A DNA stretch of 5,115 nt from Rikenellaceae bacterium (GTDB lineage: Bacteria > Bacteroidota > Bacteroidia > Bacteroidales > UBA932): the NCBI GenBank assembly GCA_900769905.1, contig CAAGIL010000213.1, positions 1 through 5,115 of the forward strand, written 5' to 3'. The notes below the pieces were generated by a model, which saw only the letters and a program-made list of their open reading frames with translations, had not been told where the DNA came from and made no database searches. The first letter of the stretch is position 1. Every line of letters starts with the position of its first letter. The position numbers were made by a program, and so were the translations under genes. Of the stretch, positions 1 through 5,115 are shown one piece after another.

Positions 1-1173
1 GACACGGCCTTGGGCGTAATAACCTTCCTGCAAGGACTCGTAGCCAAGATGATGGTGAAGGCTGAGGGCGGCGTGGAGTTCGGGCAGTTCATCACGGGGC
101 TCTTCGGGCAGGGCGGACGCATTGACGCAGGGGGTAACGGAGAGATGCGAAGCCTCAAACTGTGGGAATGGCTCGAAGTGCCTGAGATACGGTTCAACCG
201 CATTACCGTCAACATCGGACTGAGCATAACGTCGGAAGGCGGAGGAATAATAGAAAAGGTTGTCGTAGACTATGACGAGGAGGGCAACGAGACGGCGACG
301 GGGGCGGCTTACCTGAAGCTCGAAGAGGGGGAATACGGAGCAGTGGCGGTGGACGACCTCAACATGGGCTTGTGGCATGACTTCGGCGGCGGCAACGCCA
401 CTGAGAACAGCGACGACAAGAAGGGCAACTTCCAGTTGCGTGGATTCAAGACCATTTACTTCCGCATAACGAGCATCCCCGACACCGACCCCGAAGGCAG
501 GGACAACTCCGACAACCACTTCTTCACCTACGCACTGCGCTCGACGCTCAACGGCGGCAACGGCGTTCATCCCTCTAACATGATGCACTTCGCACAGCGT
601 GGCAACCCGACCATAGAGGAGAGGCAGCACATCACGTTCGCCACGACGAAATATACCGTCAAGCTGCAAGACCTCACAGACTGGGAGTTCTCGCCGTACA
701 GCATATATGACATTGACGGCACGCTCGACGGCTTCAAGATGGCTCAGAGAGGGTCGGACGGGAATGTTTACATAAAGGAGTTCAGCGGCAAGGGACACGT
801 GATAGGCGGCGCATACATCTACGGACAGATAGCGCAGTTCGAGCGTGTAGGCTACAGGATGTCCATCGACCAGTCGCACGGCGGAATGCTCGCCCCAGGC
901 GAGACGGAAACGGTGACATGCACGGTGTTTGACGGCTACGGCGAGGACAGGACGAGCATCTTCACCAAGTGGACGCTGACGAGGGACAGCGGCGACGCGG
1001 CTTCCGATGCGGTGTGGAACGCAGAACATGTGAGCGTGACGAATCCCTTCGAGCTGTCGTTCTCCGACCTTGGACTGACGGGGTTGGACAACCGAATGTC
1101 ATCCATGTTTACCGTCAAGGCGGAAACGGAGGACACCCTTTCGTCGGCCACACAGACGATAATGTTCAATTAA
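1..1173 (+). CDS. Phage tail/virion surface protein, C-terminal part (5' end outside window)
   Basis: The frame is open from the first base and ends at TAA 1171-1173, giving 390 visible residues. The TTG at 10 is probably an internal leucine, so I treat the gene as cut by the left edge. The first ~120 residues hold a conserved-looking stretch (FGQGGRIDAGGNGEMRSLKL, then LWEWLEVPEIRFNR, and EGEYGAVAVDDLNMGLWHDF) that I recall from large tail-tip or tail-fibre-like proteins of Bacteroides prophages. A middle part with NMMHFAQRGNPT (about nt 577-612) is followed by KLQDLTDWEF and a glycine-rich stretch IGGAYIYGQIAQFE. The last ~105 residues (from about nt 850) include APGETETVTCTVFDGYGED and WTLTRDSGDAASD and look like an Ig-like beta-sandwich. 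No signal peptide, membrane segment or enzyme motif is seen. It probably acts on the virion surface at the tail end. The family assignment is from memory, while the gene itself is certain. Confidence 0.85.
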   Translation, partial: DTALGVITFLQGLVAKMMVKAEGGVEFGQFITGLFGQGGRIDAGGNGEMRSLKLWEWLEVPEIRFNRITVNIGLSITSEGGGIIEKVVVDYDEEGNETATGAAYLKLEEGEYGAVAVDDLNMGLWHDFGGGNATENSDDKKGNFQLRGFKTIYFRITSIPDTDPEGRDNSDNHFFTYALRSTLNGGNGVHPSNMMHFAQRGNPTIEERQHITFATTKYTVKLQDLTDWEFSPYSIYDIDGTLDGFKMAQRGSDGNVYIKEFSGKGHVIGGAYIYGQIAQFERVGYRMSIDQSHGGMLAPGETETVTCTVFDGYGEDRTSIFTKWTLTRDSGDAASDAVWNAEHVSVTNPFELSFSDLGLTGLDNRMSSMFTVKAETEDTLSSATQTIMFN

Positions 1174-1192
1174 ACAAAACAGGACAAGAGAT
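1174..1192 (+). promoter_or_regulatory. A-rich translation leader of the 422-residue gene
   Basis: The 19-base gap between TAA 1171-1173 and ATG 1193 is purine-rich (12 of 19 bases are A). AGGA at 1181-1184 lies 8 bases before the ATG and could act as a weak Shine-Dalgarno site. The general A-richness resembles the other leaders in this window and fits Bacteroidota, where initiation depends little on Shine-Dalgarno pairing. Confidence 0.45.
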
Positions 1193-2461
1193 ATGAATGA
1201 ACAAGTTTACATAGGAAAGAGGGCGCACAGCAGGGTGGCTTTTCCGCCATTGAGTGTAAGCTGCCATATAAGATGCCTCACGCCGCAATCGACCCTCACG
1301 CAGTCGCACAACTCGCTGAACGGCGAATATGAGCCTGACCGTGGGCAAAGCCCTACCGTGGTGCTGCCCGAGGTGAAGGTCATCGACCCTTCGGGAGTGA
1401 TGCCTGCGGGCGTAGTCAACGCAAGGCTGTCCAACGACTCGCTCGAATGGCTGCTTGATGATGTCAGCATCGGCAGCAAATGGACGGCGGGCACAGACTA
1501 CGACATAGTGACCACGGCCAACGACACGAGGGGAGCTTTGAAGTTATACAGGAACATAGCCTCGTCGGAGAAGCACTCTCTGAGGTTCAAGGGCAAGTTC
1601 CTCGACCCAAGGACGGGCAACGTGTACAAGGTGGAGAGCGACATTGTGGCGTTGTCGTGCACTGAGAAGGGCAACGACTCGATGAAATGCACGGTGGACA
1701 ACGGCAACATCGTGTACGACCCCTTCCGTGACAAGCTGCTGCTGTATGAATACAGGCAGGGCATAGGTGTGTCCAACGGCGACCTTACGGAGAGTGCCGC
1801 CATAGCCGACGGCAAGAGCTGGAAGCAGACGGTAAACGTCAACCTCACCTTGGGGCTGAAAGTGTGCGAGTCGCTGCCCTCCGACCTTACCATGAGACTC
1901 GTAAGGCTCGGCTCCGCAACGGCGTTGACGGCCAACACCGCCGAAACGCCTGAGATACTGAGCATAGAATGGAACAAGATAGTGTTCGACTGCCGACTCA
2001 TAGAAAAGAACGAGTATGAGGTGCAGTACCTGAACAAAGGCAAGATAATGACCAAGGCCTCTATCGCCATTTCAAGGAAAGTCTCCATGCCAACCAATGC
2101 GAGCTATGTCCATAACGCCGACATAACGCCGTCGTTCAAGGTCTATTACGACTCGATAATCATGAACGTGGGCAACGCCGTTGTAGAGCATCCGCAACTG
2201 TACTGGCTTATCCAGTGGAAGACGCTGGCGAGGGTGTATGACTCCATATCGGGACTATGGTCTGACGGAGCTGAAAAGCTGTGGCAGATAGGCGAGCGGA
2301 TGGCCGTGGACATAGCCGACCTCGGCATAGGCATGACCGTCAACGACTGCTTCTTCTCGAAATGGGTCGAGGTAAGCCCGCATGAGGCGTGCCAGCTGCT
2401 GACCGACGACGACGGCAGCGTGCTGTTGGACGACGACGGTGCGACGATGCTTATTGACTGA
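1193..2461 (+). CDS. Phage structural protein, beta-rich, 422 residues
   Basis: The start is ATG 1193, 19 bases after the previous stop, and the stop is TGA 2459-2461. No enzyme motif, signal peptide or membrane helix is evident. The composition (many short alternating hydrophobic strands, few long helices) suggests several beta-sandwich domains. Landmarks are EYEPDR at residues 45-50, an Ig-like stretch around residues 55-165, YDPFRDKLLLYEY at 175-187, HNADITPSFKVYYDS in the C-terminal third, and SPHEACQLL followed by an aspartate-rich repeat at 403-422. The EYEPDR, YxPFxDKLxLYEY and HEACQLLTDDDG features recall an uncharacterised protein family beside tail genes in gut Bacteroidales prophages. 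That recollection was not checked by search. Its place between a tail-surface protein and the DGR target suggests a part of the same tail-end or surface structure. Existence is certain, the exact role unknown. Confidence 0.85.
   Translation: MNEQVYIGKRAHSRVAFPPLSVSCHIRCLTPQSTLTQSHNSLNGEYEPDRGQSPTVVLPEVKVIDPSGVMPAGVVNARLSNDSLEWLLDDVSIGSKWTAGTDYDIVTTANDTRGALKLYRNIASSEKHSLRFKGKFLDPRTGNVYKVESDIVALSCTEKGNDSMKCTVDNGNIVYDPFRDKLLLYEYRQGIGVSNGDLTESAAIADGKSWKQTVNVNLTLGLKVCESLPSDLTMRLVRLGSATALTANTAETPEILSIEWNKIVFDCRLIEKNEYEVQYLNKGKIMTKASIAISRKVSMPTNASYVHNADITPSFKVYYDSIIMNVGNAVVEHPQLYWLIQWKTLARVYDSISGLWSDGAEKLWQIGERMAVDIADLGIGMTVNDCFFSKWVEVSPHEACQLLTDDDGSVLLDDDGATMLID
2399..2458 (+). repeat. C-terminal DDDG tandem repeat in the 422-residue protein
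   Basis: Residues 403-422 contain two 8-residue units, LTDDDGSV and LLDDDGAT, followed by a partial third unit MLID. At DNA level the 11-base string gacgacgacgg occurs at 2405-2415 and 2429-2439, a spacing of 24 bases or 8 codons. Short acidic LLxDDDG-type tails recur at the C-termini of gut phage structural proteins. A turn-forming or cation-binding role is only a guess. Confidence 0.7.
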
Positions 2462-2482
2462 CAATTAAAAAAAACGACTGAT
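2462..2482 (+). promoter_or_regulatory. A8-containing translation leader of the 67-residue gene
   Basis: The 21-base gap contains a run of eight adenines (2467-2474) that ends 8 bases before ATG 2483. No Shine-Dalgarno sequence is present. The same A8 run at nearly the same distance precedes ATG 3753, which points to a shared A-rich ribosome-recruiting element of the Bacteroidota type. Confidence 0.5.
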
Positions 2483-2686
2483 ATGATATACGCAGTAGTC
2501 AAGGCGGAACTTGCCGAAAAGGCTGGTTTTCCGCAGTTTACACACAGGGTTCTCGGCGACGTGATGATACTCAACGAGAACGAGTTGAGAAAGATAGACG
2601 GCGACATCGGCGAGGCTGCCAACAAGCTCGGCGGCGTGACGATGACGCACAATGAATTGCAGAACTATATAAACGACAGATTATGA
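2483..2686 (+). CDS. Small protein of unknown function, 67 residues
   Basis: I do not recognise a characterised family. The start ATG 2483 follows an A-rich leader, and the stop TGA 2684-2686 overlaps the next ATG in ATGA, which supports it as a real translated gene coupled to its neighbour. The N-terminal half (MIYAVVKAELAEKAGFPQFTHR) reads as a beta strand plus helix. DVMILNENELRKIDGDIGEAANKLGG then suggests a strand followed by an amphipathic helix, and the C-terminus (MTHNELQNYINDRL) looks helical. It has no cysteine, signal peptide or membrane segment. Small proteins of this kind between tail genes may be assembly factors or minor structural parts. That is inference from position only. 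Confidence 0.8.
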   Translation: MIYAVVKAELAEKAGFPQFTHRVLGDVMILNENELRKIDGDIGEAANKLGGVTMTHNELQNYINDRL

Positions 2687-3735
2687 ACAGTACAGGTGCG
2701 GCTTTCACCGTCCGCTTCCTTCGTAACGGTGACTTTATAACAATAGTGCAGGAGGTGCTGAAAGCCGATGGCAGCGGTGCGGCATTGTTCCAGGCCATTG
2801 ACCCCAACAGCAAGGTCGTTTCTCCCGACTGGAGTTCAGACAACTCGGACTCGATAAGGCCAATCGTGAGCCTTTATGCCATGACGGCATCAGGAATGCC
2901 AGTGTCCATCAAGTCGGTGCAGTGGGCTTTCGACGATTCTACTTTGTTCTTCAACCTGAACGGTTCGGAATGGGTAAACGAGACGAGCGGCAAGAAGTTC
3001 GCCGCCCGCATCAACGGCAACCGATACGAGCTGAAGGTGACGGGCAACATAGCGAGTGAGACCAACGTGAGCAACAGGCGCATCGACTACGAGGTGACAT
3101 ACATAAGCGGTGCGCACACCGAATCGGTTCAGGGCGGCACTGACGTATTGATACAGCAGGCAGGCTCGAACAGCCACGTGCTACAGATTACCACCAACAG
3201 AGCGGTGCTTGAAGGCGAAGGTGATACGGCGAAGGCCACTCTCGGTATTATGGCCTATTATGGCACGCAGCAGGTTGCCGTAGGCACTAACGGATATACC
3301 GTCAAATGGTATAAGGACAATGGCAGTACGGTCATTTCCACTTCATCGACGCTTACCGTTACCCGCGACGACATCAACGGCGGCAGCGTGTATGTATGCA
3401 AGCTGCTGCTCAACGGCAGCGTTGTTGCGCAAGACCAGCAGAGGATTAACGACATAGGCGACAATTATCAGGTTGTGGCCACGCCCACAAGTGCCGCCAC
3501 TACCTACTGCGGAGTATCGAACAACGCCGTCTATTCACTGAAACTCGTCAAGAACGGCAACATAGGAGCACCGTTGGCAGTAAATGCATGGTCATGGAAG
3601 GTGTTCGACGCTCAGGGCAACGTGAAGAAGAGCGACGGCAGCGGGGCTACAGTGACCATATTGCCACAGTATTGCAAGATAGGCGACTCCGACGAGTACA
3701 GCGACGTTGACGTTTTGGTGACATGTACATTTTAA
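2683..3735 (+). CDS. Ig-like domain phage structural protein, 350 residues
   Basis: ATG 2683 overlaps the previous stop by 4 bases (ATGA), so translation is probably coupled. The stop is TAA 3733-3735. The N-terminus, FTVRFLRNGDFITIVQEVL, is beta-rich and resembles the start of an uncharacterised Bacteroidales prophage protein family I recall. Residues ~55-165 form one beta-rich section containing VQWAFDD. Residues ~165-255 form the clearest Ig-like domain, with W209 in YTVKWYKDNG, LTVTRDDINGGSVYVCKL ending in C239, and then a closing strand. The W-to-C spacing of 30 and the D-x-G-x-x-Y-x-C-like motif are typical of Ig folds. Residues ~260-350 form a third beta-rich section (AWSWKVFDAQGN, DVDVLVTCTF). 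No enzyme motif or signal peptide is seen. Ig-like domains are common on phage tails and capsids and often give weak adhesion to host glycans. Its position directly before the variable protein suggests the same surface complex. Confidence 0.85.
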   Translation: MNSTGAAFTVRFLRNGDFITIVQEVLKADGSGAALFQAIDPNSKVVSPDWSSDNSDSIRPIVSLYAMTASGMPVSIKSVQWAFDDSTLFFNLNGSEWVNETSGKKFAARINGNRYELKVTGNIASETNVSNRRIDYEVTYISGAHTESVQGGTDVLIQQAGSNSHVLQITTNRAVLEGEGDTAKATLGIMAYYGTQQVAVGTNGYTVKWYKDNGSTVISTSSTLTVTRDDINGGSVYVCKLLLNGSVVAQDQQRINDIGDNYQVVATPTSAATTYCGVSNNAVYSLKLVKNGNIGAPLAVNAWSWKVFDAQGNVKKSDGSGATVTILPQYCKIGDSDEYSDVDVLVTCTF

Positions 3736-3752
3736 CTAAAAAAAATATAGAA
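3736..3752 (+). promoter_or_regulatory. A8-containing translation leader that fixes the start at 3753
   Basis: Eight adenines at 3738-3745 end 7 bases before ATG 3753, matching the A8-to-ATG distance of 8 in front of ATG 2483. The in-frame ATG 3723 lies inside the end of the previous gene and has no such leader. This favours 3753 as the true start. Confidence 0.5.
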
Positions 3753-5111
3753 ATGACAAAACTATTAGACAAGCCAACGGTCAGCACAATGACTGACAGC
3801 GATTTCGTCTTTGGCGCGTTTGGAGGTGCGACGCGCAAGATGACGATTGACAATTTCAGGAGAAACCTCAATCAGAACGACCAGCAGGTTCTCAACGACA
3901 TTGCGTTCTACATAGACATCAACACGGGCTTGGGTGCACCAAACGAAACGAAAGTGAACGTCGGCGGCAACCTCGGCATGATTGACACCCTGTTCAACAT
4001 GCGGCAGAACGTGTTGATGGATGCCAACGGCAACTACTGCCACCTTAATCGCAACGACTCACGCTACACAGAGGGCGGCGAGCTTATAGTGGACGCATCG
4101 ACAAACCAGCTGCTGTCGAAGTGGGCCAACTGTGACCTTATGGTCATATTGCCCGAATACTACGGCAAGGTGCAGATTGTAACCGTTGGCAGCACTACGA
4201 AGTATCTGCCATGGTTCTCGGCAGTGCCTCTGCCTGGAGGTTTCACAATTCCTCAGCAGGTGGTCGGCATGTACAAGTCAACACTCGTAAGCTCTGCAAT
4301 GCGCTCACTGCCAAGCTACGTGTCTGACAATAACAAGACCATCAATGCGTTCTGGAATTTGGCGCAGGCTCGGTCAATGAACCACGGACTCGCAAATCTC
4401 GATTTCCAGAACTACCTACTGTTCTACATGATGGCCAAATACGGCTATCGCGACTCTCAAGGATGCAAGACCAGCGACGGTACGTTGGTGTGGGGCGTTG
4501 GCTTGGATGGAACGGAGAATACAAGCGGCTCATCCACTGACGGATTTAGCAGACAGAAGGGTATCAAGCATGGAGCTTGTATGTCCCTCGGTCTGAATGA
4601 CGGAAACGCGGCGGTCACTGACTCTGCTGGCGGCACGGCACATTCAGTCAACGTCGCAGGCTTCGAGAATCCGTGGGGTCAGCGATGGGAAATGCGTCAG
4701 GGACTCTGTTCCGTAGGGACGGACGTATATTGCTGGAGGGCCAACTGGCTACCGACGGGAACACCAACCGCTGAGTCGTTTGCAAATATTGACTACGTGA
4801 AGTTGACAAGATCAACGTCAAATGGTCAAACGATGATGAACATCATAGCGGCCGCCGACGGACAAGGAGTGTATATGATACCGAAGGCATCGGCATCTGG
4901 CATCAGTTATGGTGACGGGTACTGGTATTCAGCAGATGGTCAGCTGTGGTTTTTCGGCGGCAACTCGAACAACGGCTCGAATTGCGGTCTCGCTCCTGCG
5001 TTCTCGAACGACGCCTGGTCGTACTCGTCCTCGTACGTCTCGGCTCGCCTTGCTTACTATGGTCAGATCAAGAGGGTTACACCGACAGAACTTGCGAGAT
5101 TAGCAGCATAA
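3753..5111 (+). CDS. DGR target protein: C-type-lectin/FGE-like variable protein, 452 residues
   Basis: This is a probable virion surface protein whose C-terminal lectin-like fold is diversified by a retroelement. I chose ATG 3753 over the in-frame ATG 3723 because of its A-rich leader and because the protein then starts MTKLLDKPTVSTMTDSDFVF, with DFVFGAFGGATRKM following as a likely virion-anchoring N-terminal segment. Residues ~200-452 look like the formylglycine-generating-enzyme-type C-type lectin fold seen in many DGR targets: LDFQNYLLFYMMAKYG, then ENPWGQRWEM (305-314, cf. the family's N-x-x-G-N-x-W-E-W), then GDGYWY (387-392). The end holds WFFGGNSNNGSNCGLA and WSYSSSYVSARLAYYG. The enzymatic FGE reaction is not implied, since the fold serves as a binding scaffold in DGR targets. 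The terminal ~40 residues carry the predicted variable sites. It probably determines receptor choice. A static lectin-like tail protein is the alternative if no template repeat exists. Confidence 0.85.
   Translation: MTKLLDKPTVSTMTDSDFVFGAFGGATRKMTIDNFRRNLNQNDQQVLNDIAFYIDINTGLGAPNETKVNVGGNLGMIDTLFNMRQNVLMDANGNYCHLNRNDSRYTEGGELIVDASTNQLLSKWANCDLMVILPEYYGKVQIVTVGSTTKYLPWFSAVPLPGGFTIPQQVVGMYKSTLVSSAMRSLPSYVSDNNKTINAFWNLAQARSMNHGLANLDFQNYLLFYMMAKYGYRDSQGCKTSDGTLVWGVGLDGTENTSGSSTDGFSRQKGIKHGACMSLGLNDGNAAVTDSAGGTAHSVNVAGFENPWGQRWEMRQGLCSVGTDVYCWRANWLPTGTPTAESFANIDYVKLTRSTSNGQTMMNIIAAADGQGVYMIPKASASGISYGDGYWYSADGQLWFFGGNSNNGSNCGLAPAFSNDAWSYSSSYVSARLAYYGQIKRVTPTELARLAA
4947..5072 (+). other. Putative DGR variable region (VR)
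   Basis: This covers residues 399-440 of the lectin-like protein, from WFFGG to GQIK. Fixed codons alternate with codons ending in C or T that can each be reached from AAC or AAT by changing adenines: AAC 4962, 4968, 4971 and 5007; AAT 4980; CCT 4995; TTC 5001; GAC 5010; TAC 5022 and 5034; TCC 5028. The serines between them are TCG, which carries no adenine and would be immune to adenine-specific mutagenesis. In known DGRs the error-prone reverse transcriptase randomises template adenines and the cDNA replaces the VR at the 3' end of the target gene, as seen here. Boundaries are approximate because the template repeat is not in the window. Confidence 0.75.
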
Positions 5112-5115
5112 AACA

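Noticed and set aside
1498..2097. A 199-residue open frame on the minus strand.
   Set aside because: It lies entirely antisense to the well-supported 422-residue gene, has a low-complexity serine- and leucine-rich translation, and shows no recognisable motif.
3517..3528. A 12-base string (tcgaacaacgcc) in the Ig-like gene matches 11 of 12 bases of the variable region at 5004-5015 and could be part of a template repeat.
   Set aside because: The similarity does not extend to either side and it lies in frame within an ordinary coding stretch, so it is chance rather than a template.
3714..3733. TTTG at 3714-3717 and TACATTTT at 3726-3733 resemble the Bacteroidota -33 and -7 promoter boxes.
   Set aside because: Only 8 bases separate them instead of about 19-21, the -7 match is imperfect, and both lie within the previous coding region.
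3723..3752. An in-frame ATG at 3723 would extend the variable protein by 10 residues.
   Set aside because: It overlaps the preceding gene, lacks an A-rich leader, and encodes a lysine-rich stretch from the A-run. ATG 3753 is better supported.
4665..4694. The FGE-like motif ENPWGQRWEM suggested a sulfatase-modifying enzyme.
   Set aside because: DGR targets commonly use this fold without catalysis. The phage context and variable end fit binding, and I see no clear catalytic cysteine pair near the C-terminus.
5020..5037. A short inverted repeat (cgtac and gtacg around an 8-base loop) inside the variable region.
   Set aside because: The stem is only 5 bases and comes from two TCG-TAC codon pairs, so it is better explained by the VR codon pattern than by a functional hairpin.
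5044..5098. A 5-base inverted repeat, ctcgc at 5044-5048 and gcgag at 5094-5098, considered as the hairpin found downstream of some DGR variable regions.
   Set aside because: The stem is too short and the loop too long (45 bases) compared with the compact hairpins known near variable regions.

Overview
The window looks like part of the late structural (tail or virion-surface) operon of a phage or prophage of a Bacteroidota host, probably a gut Bacteroidales. The host call is inference. It rests on three things: A-rich leaders instead of clear Shine-Dalgarno sites, protein sequence styles I recognise from Bacteroides/Prevotella/Alistipes prophages, and a GC content of roughly the low to mid 50s percent by eye. 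All five genes lie on the + strand, with gaps of 17-21 bases or a 4-base overlap, so they are probably co-transcribed. No RNA gene, insertion sequence, CRISPR array or convincing promoter or terminator is visible, and no gene-free stretch exceeds 21 bases.

Layout: (1) 1-1173, the C-terminal part of a tail or virion surface protein that is open at the left edge and ends in a probable Ig-like domain. (2) 1193-2461, a 422-residue beta-rich structural protein ending in a DDDG repeat. (3) 2483-2686, a 67-residue protein of unknown function. (4) 2683-3735, a 350-residue beta-rich protein with Ig-like features, overlapping gene 3 by ATGA. (5) 3753-5111, a 452-residue protein whose C-terminal part has the hallmarks of a diversity-generating retroelement (DGR) target: a C-type-lectin/FGE-like fold ending in a putative variable region at about 4947-5072.

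The most interesting content is that variable region. Alternating fixed serine codons (TCG, no adenine) and NNC/NNT codons (AAC, GAC, TAC, TCC, TTC) look like adenine-directed mutagenic retrohoming from an AAC-rich template. In such a system the phage displays a hypervariable lectin-like tip on a tail or surface complex. The upstream structural proteins probably form or decorate that complex, and the variable protein would change which host surface is bound. The template repeat, reverse transcriptase and Avd gene are not in this window. It ends 4 bases after the variable gene, so whether a complete cassette follows cannot be judged here.
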